From JASHVB01 sp049522565 (GTDB taxonomy: Bacteria > Pseudomonadota > Alphaproteobacteria > Acetobacterales > Acetobacteraceae), in NCBI GenBank assembly GCA_049522565.1, contig JBEKNT010000282.1, positions 1 through 8,810 on the forward strand: a stretch of 8,810 nt of DNA, in the 5' to 3' direction. This document shows, piece by piece, positions 1-7,147 of the stretch. The translations under genes and the position numbers were made by a program. The notes under the pieces were generated by a model. The model saw nothing but the letters and a program-made list of their open reading frames with translations. It made no database searches and was not told the origin of the DNA. The number at the start of each line of letters is the position of its first letter. Within the stretch, counting starts at the first letter, position 1.

Positions 1-70
1 CCCGGGGGCCGGCCATGACAGGGGGGGGTGCCCCGGGGCCGCTTGAAGCGCTTGTTTCCCCGCGCGCCGC

Positions 71-2191
71 TTACCCGCGCGGCAGGAAGGCCCATTTCGG
101 GTTTTCGGCGTAACCGCGCCTCTCGGCCTCGTAGACATGCTCGCGCAGCCAGGCATAGGCCACACCGCCGCCCGTCTCGTGAGTGATCATCGTAGAGGCG
201 GCGTAAGCGTGGTTGCCGTAGCCATCGCCGACATCGTGCTGCGACAGCGGCGTCAGCGGCCCCTGGAAGACCGGCAGCATGTCGCTCCAACGGCGATAAA
301 ACGCGCCGCTGGCGTCGCGCACGGGATGGACATAGCGGGTCAGGTTGGCGGGATCGTATTGGGGATCCTGGAATTGGCCGGTCAGAACCGGGGCGAGCCA
401 GGTGAGCAGTGGCCCGGTCGGAAAGCCTTTCTCCTTCGCCCGGCCGAGTTCGAAGAGGATCATGTAGTCCTGCCAGAGCGCCGTATCGGTCTGCATCAGT
501 TCGACCTTCAGTCCAAGGTTGGGCCGTGGGGGGCTTTCATTGAACTGGCGAAGCGGCGGCTCGAAGGGTGTTTTGCGGCCGTACCGCCACAATACGCTGC
601 CCTCGAAGCGGCTGCCGGTGACGCCATGCTCGCCCTCCCAGCAGGCGATCGCGTCGTCCACGAGGCGGGTGAAATAGGCCTTTTCCGGCGAACCGTCCGG
701 CGAGAGGAAGGCAGCGTGGACGCGGTTGCGCAGCACCCAGGCGTCGCCGCGGGGCTGGTCGAAAAACCCGCCCGAGGGCGGCGGGCCCTTATAGCCCGGA
801 TTGTAGCTCAGCGCCTGCACCGCAGCCCAGAACTGCAGTTGCTCGAGCATGAAATGCTCGCCGGTAAGCGTATAAAGCGCCGAGTAGGGGTCCGGCTGGT
901 GCGCGCCGTCGTTGACCCAGTCGTCGCCAATCTTGTGGGTGGGGTTGGCGAGCAGACGCTCGCCGTGCACCTGCACACGATCCTCCGGAAGGCTTTGGTT
1001 GCGACCATCGAATAGCCACAGGCTTGGGCGGGCATTTACCGAAACCGGCCGCCCAATCGCCGGCTCCCGCCCGGCGGCATCGAAACGCTTGGCGGGGTTG
1101 CCCTCGCGCACCTGCATCGGCCACGCGCCGGCCAGCTCGGCCATGCCTTCGACCAGCGAGAACAGGCGGGCATCGCCGCTGTACAGCCAGCGGACCTGCC
1201 AGTCCGGGTAAGGCCCGATTTCCGATCGCCCGCCCGTGCTCGGCATGTAGCGGGTCCATAGCCCGGCATCGTAGAGCTGCCTCGGCGCCGCGGCCCAGTG
1301 GACGATGTCGCGCTCTATCCCCGCGGCCGAGATACGCAGGGTGGTGTCGAAATTGGGGAAGGCATGGGTGGCGGCCAGATAGGCGAGATTGTGGTCGATC
1401 GCCACCGGGGGCAGCGCGCGGCCGATCCAGAACCGGCCGGCCCAGCGTGTCGCCGCGTAGTGCGGCACCTGCGCCTGGCGATAGACGGAGGCCGGCGCGG
1501 CCGCTCCGGCGGTCACTTCCAGGTCGTAGAGCAGATCGGTCAACGCCTCGGTATTGGCAATCTCGCCGATCGCCCGCACCTCGACCCGCTTGATCTGTGG
1601 CCAGAATGTCGCCTCGAATATAGGCCGCAGCGGCCGCAGCGGTTCGGGGCCGATATCCCAGCGGCGCGCGGCCGAGTGGTCGGCGAGAATAATCGAGGTG
1701 GCGATCGGCCCGGCGCACCAGACCGTGAAATCGCCCGCTTCCAGCATCCGGCGCGCCGAGGCGACCTCGGTTGCGCCGGCGTGGGTGATCCGGACGGTGG
1801 CGTCGAAGTCGAAGCTTGCGTCAAGCATCGCCGCACGCGACAGCGGCTCGCCAGGTACCAGGGCTGCATCGGCAAAGCCGACGGTGACCGTCCCGCCGGC
1901 AGCGTCACGCGGCAGGATGAAGAAAACAATGGCGTGCTGCACCGAGCCGTCCGGCCAGCGGGTTTTGACGTCTGCCTGGGTGGGCAGGCGGGTGCCGCGG
2001 ATCACGGCTTGCGGGGCGCCGCGGATTTCGCCCTGCACGAACGGCCGGCCGAGCCGTACCGGTACGTCCGCACCGGATGGTGTGTGCAGAACCAGCGTAT
2101 TGGCGGCTGGCTGGCTCTGCGCGCGCGCTTCGCCGAGGCGACCGCTGGCCAGGGCGGCGGTGCCCAGCAACAAGCTGCGTCGGTTCAGCAT
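71..2191 (-). CDS. Tat-exported protein with RIFT-barrel (PcRGLX/YetA-like) N-terminus, putative polysaccharide-active enzyme
   Basis: Predicted protein of 706 residues. The N-terminus (MLNRRSLLLG) has twin arginines at 4-5, then a hydrophobic stretch and an A-R-A site near residue 24, so it is probably exported through Tat. Residues about 32-110 carry GRPFVQGEI (48-56) and LPTQADVKTRWPDGS (69-83). This pattern is typical of the N-terminal RIFT-barrel domain of exo-rhamnogalacturonan-lyase/YetA-like proteins. The rest, with the tract DGAHQPDPYSALY (428-440) and many aromatic helices, looks like an alpha/alpha-barrel carbohydrate-active domain. Substrate and catalytic residues cannot be assigned. 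I chose the ATG at 2191 because GGAG lies 6 nt upstream. A TTG at 2203 would add four residues but overlaps that Shine-Dalgarno. It is divergent from the phosphotransferase gene and has no same-strand partner in view. The family assignment comes from recognised motifs, not a search. Confidence 0.85.
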   Translation of the reverse strand: MLNRRSLLLGTAALASGRLGEARAQSQPAANTLVLHTPSGADVPVRLGRPFVQGEIRGAPQAVIRGTRLPTQADVKTRWPDGSVQHAIVFFILPRDAAGGTVTVGFADAALVPGEPLSRAAMLDASFDFDATVRITHAGATEVASARRMLEAGDFTVWCAGPIATSIILADHSAARRWDIGPEPLRPLRPIFEATFWPQIKRVEVRAIGEIANTEALTDLLYDLEVTAGAAAPASVYRQAQVPHYAATRWAGRFWIGRALPPVAIDHNLAYLAATHAFPNFDTTLRISAAGIERDIVHWAAAPRQLYDAGLWTRYMPSTGGRSEIGPYPDWQVRWLYSGDARLFSLVEGMAELAGAWPMQVREGNPAKRFDAAGREPAIGRPVSVNARPSLWLFDGRNQSLPEDRVQVHGERLLANPTHKIGDDWVNDGAHQPDPYSALYTLTGEHFMLEQLQFWAAVQALSYNPGYKGPPPSGGFFDQPRGDAWVLRNRVHAAFLSPDGSPEKAYFTRLVDDAIACWEGEHGVTGSRFEGSVLWRYGRKTPFEPPLRQFNESPPRPNLGLKVELMQTDTALWQDYMILFELGRAKEKGFPTGPLLTWLAPVLTGQFQDPQYDPANLTRYVHPVRDASGAFYRRWSDMLPVFQGPLTPLSQHDVGDGYGNHAYAASTMITHETGGGVAYAWLREHVYEAERRGYAENPKWAFLPRG

Positions 2192-2532
2192 GCGCCACTC
2201 CAATGGAAGCGGCCCTTATCGCCGATCCGCGAGCACCACGACAAATTATGATCCGGCAAGGCTGCTGCCGCCACGCCAGGCGTTCGTTTGGTTTGACCGT
2301 TCTTGACCGCCGCTCGTATGTTGCGCCCCGGATCGGGCGACAATGGCTGGCGCCACAGATGCATGGGCTCGCTGTTCGTGGTTGGATGGCGAGAACTGTT
2401 CTGTATTTAGAATATCGAGCAAGGCATGATCAACCCGGCGCCTCAGGTCGGCGCGCACCGCACCCGTTCTGGCAGCTTCTGCGCGGCAGCACCCTGCCGA
2501 CCAGTCGGAACCAGGGCTGACCCCGGGTGGGC
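2192..2532. other. Divergent intergenic region between the exported protein and the phosphotransferase
   Basis: About 340 bp between two divergent genes. It contains a sigma70-like promoter pointing right (2293-2322) and an AT-richer patch at 2401-2416. A small hyphenated palindrome GAAC-T-GTTC lies at 2393-2401. On the minus strand a lone CATAAT (2250-2245) could be a -10 for the exported protein, but no acceptable -35 lies 16-18 bp upstream. No tRNA, riboswitch or terminator was recognised. An open frame starting at ATG 2426 (46 codons) runs through the second half and is discussed under findings. Confidence 0.5.
2293..2322 (+). promoter_or_regulatory. Putative sigma70-type promoter for the phosphotransferase-methyltransferase pair
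   Basis: TTGACC (2293-2298) and TATGTT (2317-2322) are separated by 18 bp, a fair match to the bacterial housekeeping consensus. Transcription would start near 2329 and leave a leader of about 200 nt before the phosphotransferase. A second TTGACC at 2303 has no matching -10. The call rests on two hexamers only. Confidence 0.35.
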
Positions 2533-3591
2533 ATGCAGCAACCGTTGGCGGACGGGCACAGCCTGATGCCGAACGGCAGCGTTGACCCGGCCGCTCTGGC
2601 GGTGTTGCTGCGCGATCTTGCGCGCGAGACGGGATGTGACCTGCCCGAGGATTTTAGTGTCGAAGGTCCACTGTCGATCCGCCCCCAGAGCGTCGTCTAC
2701 CGGCTCAAACAATCCGGCGGCGCACGTTCTCTGGCTGTCAAGCAATACGTTGACTCCCCGCTGGGCGGACCCGATCGTGACGCGGCAGTACGGCAGTTTG
2801 CCGACCTGTCACGCTGTTATGCGGCGATGCAGGAGAACGCGGATTTTCGGGTTCCCGAACCGGTAGGCGATTTCAGCGACGCGGCAATCATTTTGATGGA
2901 GTGGATCGATGGCCCATCATTCCTCGACGCACTGTGCCGGCGCTGGTCGTCCGCCCGTTCGTTGACGCCGCTCTCCCGCCTCGCCGGCGCCTGGCTGCGT
3001 GCCTTCCATGACGCCGGCTCGGCGAGCATGTCGGTCTGCTGCACGGCCGATCTGGACCAGGAGATCGAGCGTGCCCGCATCGCCATGGAGCGCGAAAAGG
3101 TCGCTCTCGCACTGGCCAACCACGCATTCGAAGCGCTTGTCGCCTACCGGTCCGCCGTCGCCGCGAGGCCGGTGCTTCGAACCTGGCTGCATGGCGACTT
3201 CCAACCCGGCAACGTCATCTTCGGACCCAAGGCCGTGTACGGGATCGACATCGCGTACTCGACCCGTGGCGTGGCACTGGCCGATGTCGCCCACTTCCTC
3301 AACCACGTGCGGCGTATGGCCTACCTTCCCTCCGGACTGCATCTGGTGGCTTCGTACCGGCGTATCCTCGATGACTTCGTCCTCGGCTACAGCGGAGCAC
3401 AGGACGTGATCGACCCCCTGGTGTTATGCTGGTATCGTTTGCTCGATGACCTGCGGTTCCTCACCCGCTACTACCCCCACATCAGGACCGGGATGCATCG
3501 CTGGTATTTCCTGCATCTGCAACGCGTGGCAATTGCGCAATACGTGGCCATGCTGCGCCGTCTGGCGCCGCAGACCGCCCCGGGAGAGTGA
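2533..3591 (+). CDS. APH/choline-kinase-family phosphotransferase
   Basis: Probable ATP-dependent small-molecule kinase of the aminoglycoside phosphotransferase/choline kinase fold, cytoplasmic, 352 residues. Numbering from a GTG two codons upstream (354 aa), visible motifs in order are: AVKQY with the likely ATP-binding Lys72; the hinge-like MEWIDG near 124-129; the catalytic loop HGDFQPGN at 222-229 (Asp224 base, Asn229 metal ligand); and GID at 239-241, where Asp241 takes the place of the DFG aspartate. ALADVAHFL follows, as is usual in this family. Substrate unknown; this sequence is not evidence of antibiotic resistance. The start is uncertain: GTG 2527, ATG 2533 and ATG 2566 are all in frame, none has a strong Shine-Dalgarno, and an in-frame stop at 2518 sets the limit. 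It is followed after 3 bp by a methyltransferase, so the two are very likely co-transcribed. Confidence 0.85.
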   Translation: MQQPLADGHSLMPNGSVDPAALAVLLRDLARETGCDLPEDFSVEGPLSIRPQSVVYRLKQSGGARSLAVKQYVDSPLGGPDRDAAVRQFADLSRCYAAMQENADFRVPEPVGDFSDAAIILMEWIDGPSFLDALCRRWSSARSLTPLSRLAGAWLRAFHDAGSASMSVCCTADLDQEIERARIAMEREKVALALANHAFEALVAYRSAVAARPVLRTWLHGDFQPGNVIFGPKAVYGIDIAYSTRGVALADVAHFLNHVRRMAYLPSGLHLVASYRRILDDFVLGYSGAQDVIDPLVLCWYRLLDDLRFLTRYYPHIRTGMHRWYFLHLQRVAIAQYVAMLRRLAPQTAPGE

Positions 3592-3594
3592 CAC

Positions 3595-4344
3595 TTGGAA
3601 GAGCCGAGCTACCGACAGACATTCAGCCGTGACGCCTCCGCGGCCCGTTACGATGAGGTGGTTTACGCTGCGGGTTCGAGTGCCGACCTGCTTTGGCAGG
3701 TCGAGTACAAGATACTGCGCGCGCTGGCCGCTGACGCTCTGCGCGGCAAGCCCGCCGCGACGTATCTCGACTTCGCTTGCGGCACCGGGCGCGTCCTCTC
3801 CAGCCTCGAAGATCTCGCCGCACAAGCGGTTGGGATCGACGTCTCCGCGGCGATGCTGGAGCGGGCGCGCGCCCGCTGCCGCAAAGCCACGCTGATCTGC
3901 GCTGACATCACCAGGACGAACGGGTCGCTTGAGGGCCAATACGATCTGATCACCTCGTTTCGCTTTCTTACCAATGCGGAACCCGCGCTGCGATCGGCGG
4001 CGCTGCGAGCCCTGCATGCCCGCCTCAACGATGGCGGAACCTTGCTGATCAACACCCACGGCAACCCGTGGAGCTATCGACTGGTGCTGCTGCCCTACCA
4101 CTGGCTGAAGGACCGGTTCGCCGGCAGGCCGCTGTTCGGTTACCTCTCCAACCGGGAAACACGCCGGCTGCTGCAGGACGCGGGGTTTCGCGTGGAGGCC
4201 GTCATAGGGATGGGCTTCGTGCCGCAGAAATTGCTGCCGGTGATGGGCGCCCGCCTGGCGGGCCGGATCGAATCCAGCCTGGCCGACGCTCCGGGGGTCC
4301 AGCGGTTTGGCTTGAATCAGTTGTTCGTTTGTCGGAAAGCGTAG
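3595..4344 (+). CDS. Class I SAM-dependent methyltransferase
   Basis: Predicted 249-residue cytoplasmic Rossmann-fold methyltransferase. SAM-binding motif I is DFACGTGR (59-66). The acidic motif II follows at GIDVSAAML (80-88, Asp82), then a third acidic contact in ADI (103-105). A motif IV-like YDLITSF is at 116-122, and the strand LNDGGTLLIN at 144-153. No substrate-specific motif was recognised. The start is TTG at 3595, preceded by GGGAG (3582-3586) at 8 nt; no ATG lies nearby in frame. Only 3 bp separate it from the kinase stop and its Shine-Dalgarno lies inside the kinase gene, so translational coupling is likely. Its stop abuts a decayed sulfotransferase fragment on the other strand. 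It may act on the same molecule as the kinase and the nearby sulfotransferase, which is inference from position. Confidence 0.88.
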   Translation: MEEPSYRQTFSRDASAARYDEVVYAAGSSADLLWQVEYKILRALAADALRGKPAATYLDFACGTGRVLSSLEDLAAQAVGIDVSAAMLERARARCRKATLICADITRTNGSLEGQYDLITSFRFLTNAEPALRSAALRALHARLNDGGTLLINTHGNPWSYRLVLLPYHWLKDRFAGRPLFGYLSNRETRRLLQDAGFRVEAVIGMGFVPQKLLPVMGARLAGRIESSLADAPGVQRFGLNQLFVCRKA

Positions 4345-4354
4345 GGCGCCGACA

Positions 4355-4507
4355 GCCAAACCGCCGATGCGTTGGTTCGTACCCCGGCGCGGTTGGGCGG
4401 GGCGATCACGCCACGTGCCAGGCCGCGCACCACCGCGCCGATCTGTCCGCAGCAGTGGCACAGAGAGGCCGCGCAGCGGACGCGCGAGCGGCAGCGGAAG
4501 TGCTTGG
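4355..4507 (-). pseudogene. Decayed second copy of the adjacent sulfotransferase gene
   Basis: This stretch is a degenerate direct repeat of the intact sulfotransferase gene. By hand alignment, 4381-4460 matches 5028-5107 without gaps at 66 of 80 positions, including 19 identical bases at 4417-4435. After a gap equal to about 182 bp of the intact gene, 4464-4507 matches 5293-5337 at about 37 of 44 positions with one base missing. On the minus strand the first block reads CGQIGAVVRGLARGVIAPP, against CGQIGSVVRGLASGVFAPP in the intact protein (16 of 19). The second block encodes LPLARPLRG in another frame, against LPLAHPLRR. The 3'-phosphosulfate-binding loop survives in part; the N-terminal PAPS loop and the C-terminus are gone. 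Weaker similarity may extend on either side, to about 4335 and 4565. It cannot make a functional enzyme. Confidence 0.8.
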
Positions 4508-4606
4508 GATTGACAACAGGCGCTTGCCTGCAAGGGGGACGCTCGTTGGTGCACGGCGCAGCCGGGTGACACGCGCACCACGGCCGCCTGGCTCTGGCTG
4601 GCGACA

Positions 4607-5629
4607 TCACGCCGGCGGCGCGGCCTCGGTCAACAGTCGGCCCACCGGCACTTCGCGGGCGATGGCGATAATGCGCCGTTGCGCCTCCTCCGGTACCTCG
4701 CTGCGCCATTTCTGCGCCGCGGCGCGTGAATCCCGCTGCACCCCGTAATAACCGGATTTGCCAGTATAGGTCGTGCTCCGATCGAGGAAGGCGGCAGTCC
4801 GCGCTGTCCAGTCGAGGCCGCAGAAGGCAAACAACTCGCGCACGCGGGCCTCCGGGTTGGCCGCGATGTCCTCGTAGAGTACGAACTTGACCCGCGACGA
4901 GGTGGCCAACTCGTCATGCGCCTTCTGGTTCAAGATCGCCCAATGCCAGGACCATTGCTCGACCGGCTCGAGTGCGGCGAAACGTTCGGCGGTGAGGCCA
5001 AACTGTCGTGCCTCGGCGGTGGCGAGCACCTCGGCGCGATCGGGCGGCGCGAACACGCCACTCGCCAGGCCGCGCACCACCGAACCGATCTGGCCGCACG
5101 GGTGGCGCAGGATGACGATCATCCGGCTGTCCGGCATCGCCTCGAGGAACAGCCGCGCCAGTCCGCGCGCGTTCACCGATTTTATCACCACCGTCGGGTT
5201 GGCATCGGACCGAAGCAGGTCGGGGACCGGAAGCCGCTCGGCCAATCCTTTGCCGGCCGGCAGCGCTGCGGCGCAGTGCAACGCGTAGATCCAGTGGCGG
5301 CGCAGCGGATGCGCAAGCGGCAACACGAACTGCTTGGAAAAGACCGGTCGAGCGCCGGACGACTTGAGTGTGCGGATGCGCATCAGACGATCGATGTAGT
5401 CGCGTGCGATGGCGCGGTACCGGGTGACGTCCTCGGCCGGGCAAATCCGCGGCAGGCGCGGCTCGTGCAGCACGGTATCCGGCTCGTTGCGGTAGAGCAC
5501 GCCAGGATGGCTGTCGAACAACTTGCCGAGCCAGGTGGTTCCCGAGCGCGGGGCGCCCAGGAGGAACACCAGCTTTGCAGGCCCGACGGGTTGCCCCGGA
5601 GAAGCAGGGCGATCGGCGGGGAAATCCAT
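4607..5629 (-). CDS. PAPS-dependent sulfotransferase
   Basis: Predicted 340-residue cytoplasmic sulfotransferase that would move a sulfuryl group from PAPS to a hydroxyl or amine acceptor. The 5'-phosphosulfate loop is GAPRSGTTWL (25-34). The 3'-phosphate site is LRHPCGQIGS (174-183), with Arg175 and Ser183 in the usual places. LYEDIAANP (251-259) follows, and the C-terminal YYGVQRDSRAAAQKWR (294-309) resembles the loop that closes over the cofactor. Length is normal for bacterial Sulfotransfer-family proteins. The acceptor cannot be told; surface glycan, lipid and small molecule are all possible. The start ATG at 5629 has GGAG 6 nt upstream. The gene converges on the kinase-methyltransferase pair, with the remains of a second copy in between. 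A 217-bp gap separates it from the DUF2252 gene, so it may have its own promoter, but I see only a weak TAGAAT on the minus strand and no good -35. Confidence 0.9.
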   Translation of the reverse strand: MDFPADRPASPGQPVGPAKLVFLLGAPRSGTTWLGKLFDSHPGVLYRNEPDTVLHEPRLPRICPAEDVTRYRAIARDYIDRLMRIRTLKSSGARPVFSKQFVLPLAHPLRRHWIYALHCAAALPAGKGLAERLPVPDLLRSDANPTVVIKSVNARGLARLFLEAMPDSRMIVILRHPCGQIGSVVRGLASGVFAPPDRAEVLATAEARQFGLTAERFAALEPVEQWSWHWAILNQKAHDELATSSRVKFVLYEDIAANPEARVRELFAFCGLDWTARTAAFLDRSTTYTGKSGYYGVQRDSRAAAQKWRSEVPEEAQRRIIAIAREVPVGRLLTEAAPPA

Positions 5630-5780
5630 CAGAGGCTCCGTGTCCGGCTGGCGAGCATTCTATGTCAGGTCATCCGCCGAGGTGTGTTACCGAACCGCGA
5701 CAGCCACGCGGTGTCCCTGGAGGAAGGGAAAGGGCCGGTTGTGCTGGAGGCCGCACGGCGCGGCCGGCGGGCAGCAGATG

Positions 5781-5815
5781 CGCAGGCGCGACCTGCCCCG
5801 CTACAGGCGCCTGCG
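5781..5815. repeat. 9-bp inverted repeat downstream of the DUF2252 gene
   Basis: CGCAGGCGC (5781-5789) and GCGCCTGCG (5807-5815) are perfect inverted arms around a 17-nt loop. For minus-strand transcription the hairpin begins about 30 nt after the DUF2252 stop, the usual place for a 3'-end structure. No T-run follows, so it is not a classical intrinsic terminator. It may protect an RNA end or pause polymerase. Confidence 0.45.
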
Positions 5816-5846
5816 TCGCTCGGCTACCATTGGCGGGCCGGCCGCA

Positions 5847-7058
5847 TCAACCGGCAGCTTCCTCCATCGCATAGCGGCGGCAATGTTCCAGATAGGCCGC
5901 CTCCTGACGCGCCACCAGTCCGACCACATTCGACCACAGCCATGACGGTGCATCCAACTGCTTCGTTGTGGAGCGGCTGATCTCGCGTTGCCAGCAGCCG
6001 CGGGTCGCCGCGTCCATCTGCCCGCCATGCGCCTTGCCGACCACGCTCGCCAGGAACCGCGCCGCCTTCATCGCCTCTTCCCGGCTGAGTTGGTCGATTT
6101 CCACCTTGAGATCCTGCGGCAGCAACTCGCGGACAAAGACCGGGCGGCCGAGCAATCGCGTGGCAACCATGCGCTCGCCGAGATGCGGCGACAGGCTTCT
6201 TGCCGCCGCCAAGACACGCTCGGCATAGTCCTTCGGCGCGGGCGCACGGGTCTTGCCCGGCGCGGCTGACGTCACCGCTTGCTTGATGTCCATCAGGCAC
6301 AGGTTGTCGTTCCCGGCCCGCTGGTCGCCAACGCCGAGCAAGACCGCGAATCGCAGCCGGCCGAGAGAGCTGCAGCCCTTCATCCAGTACGCCGCATCCA
6401 GCACGTCGATCGCCGCATGGTCGTCGCGCTGACGCAGCGCCGTCGCCAGTTGGCGGAGACGCTCGGTCGCGAACAGCCCCTCCAGGGCGGCCCGTTCGTC
6501 AGCGGTCAGCGGCCAGAAAGACTTCCCGAGCGGTATTGTCGGCGTGACGTCCTCGATGCGTTCGCGGGCGAGATGCTTCCACGATCGCCGCGCCGCCTTG
6601 CGCATGACAACGCGCACCGATTGCGGGCGCGGATTGTCCTTCCCGGCGGCGGCATCGCCTTGCAGGCCAGCGCCATAGCCCTCGATCATCTGCTCCAGCA
6701 TCCGCGCCGTGGTGACACCGGGCAGATCGGAGCCGCGCGCCGCCGTGGCCAGCGACAGGCCGAGGCGAATGAGGTCATAGGCGGGGTTGCCGATCACCGC
6801 CTGATCGAAATCGCGGATCTGGATTTCGATGTTGCCGTCGGCGTCGGCCACGGGGCCAAGATTGCCGAGGTGACAGTCGCCGCAGATCCAGATGTCCGGG
6901 CCGGCCGGGATGCTCTTCCCGTCCAGCCACTGGTAAAAGCGGCGCGTGCTGCCGCGGACATAGGCACTGGCCGACGACGCCATCTTGAGGTTGCGGCGCT
7001 GGTCCAGCACGGCCGCGCGTTGGTCGGGCTGCCGGGGAAAACGCGCATGCTTTTTCAT
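5847..7058 (-). CDS. DUF2252 domain-containing protein
   Basis: Predicted 403-residue soluble protein with hallmarks of the DUF2252 family, whose biochemical role I do not know. Conserved blocks are KMASSASAYVRG (25-36), CGDCHLGNLG (59-68), RDFDQA (82-87), NPAYDLIRL (91-99), VFVRELLPQDLKVEI (307-321) and GKAHGGQM (341-348). The GDxHLGN block and the following DFD resemble the catalytic HGDxxxxN and metal-binding motifs of APH-type kinases. A kinase-like fold is plausible but is inference. I chose ATG 7058 (MKKHARFPRQ) because GGGA lies 6 nt upstream. A GTG at 7139 would add 27 residues that run through a perfect inverted repeat and do not look like the family. It lies 89 bp after the membrane-protein gene on the same strand, so co-transcription from the EcfG-type promoter is possible. 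Confidence 0.85.
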   Translation of the reverse strand: MKKHARFPRQPDQRAAVLDQRRNLKMASSASAYVRGSTRRFYQWLDGKSIPAGPDIWICGDCHLGNLGPVADADGNIEIQIRDFDQAVIGNPAYDLIRLGLSLATAARGSDLPGVTTARMLEQMIEGYGAGLQGDAAAGKDNPRPQSVRVVMRKAARRSWKHLARERIEDVTPTIPLGKSFWPLTADERAALEGLFATERLRQLATALRQRDDHAAIDVLDAAYWMKGCSSLGRLRFAVLLGVGDQRAGNDNLCLMDIKQAVTSAAPGKTRAPAPKDYAERVLAAARSLSPHLGERMVATRLLGRPVFVRELLPQDLKVEIDQLSREEAMKAARFLASVVGKAHGGQMDAATRGCWQREISRSTTKQLDAPSWLWSNVVGLVARQEAAYLEHCRRYAMEEAAG

Positions 7059-7094
7059 GTCAATTCCCGGCGGGGCGGCCGTGCGTGCCGCGCA

Positions 7095-7127
7095 GCGATG
7101 CATGCCCGTGCGGGGAGCATGCATCGC
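7095..7127. repeat. Perfect 11-bp inverted repeat between the membrane-protein and DUF2252 genes
   Basis: GCGATGCATGC (7095-7105) and GCATGCATCGC (7117-7127) are perfect inverted arms around an 11-nt loop. It occupies the middle of the 89-bp gap between the two genes. No T-run follows on either strand, so intrinsic termination is unlikely. It could be an RNA stem that sets relative expression of the two genes or an operator for a dimeric regulator. Confidence 0.65.
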
Positions 7128-7147
7128 CGCGGGCGACACCCGGACTG

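Noticed and set aside
1..70. GC-rich tail with a run of eight G (21-28), considered as a terminator for the exported-protein gene
   Set aside because: Only trivial self-complementary CCCCGGGG stretches and a stem with a one-base loop were found; no proper hairpin and no T-run.
137..1015. Long open frame (292 codons) on the plus strand
   Set aside because: Lies antisense to the exported protein, which has a signal peptide and recognisable motifs; the plus-strand translation has no family features. Long antisense frames are common in GC-rich DNA. The same holds for 1298-2251 and 1554-2306.
2533..3591. Aminoglycoside-resistance reading of the APH-like gene
   Set aside because: The fold is shared with many metabolic kinases, and the gene is coupled to a methyltransferase with no resistance or mobile context.
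4517..4530. CAGGC-gctt-GCCTG mini-hairpin between the convergent genes, considered as a shared terminator
   Set aside because: The stem is only 5 bp, no T-run follows on either strand, and it lies next to decaying sulfotransferase sequence, so chance is likely.
3424..4581. 385-codon minus-strand frame
   Set aside because: Antisense to the kinase C-terminus and the whole methyltransferase, both with clear motifs. Its only meaningful part is a short stretch that reads the second block of the sulfotransferase remnant.
7059..7139. 27-residue N-terminal extension of the DUF2252 protein from GTG 7139
   Set aside because: The extension crosses a perfect inverted repeat and has no family-like sequence, and ATG 7058 has a suitable Shine-Dalgarno.
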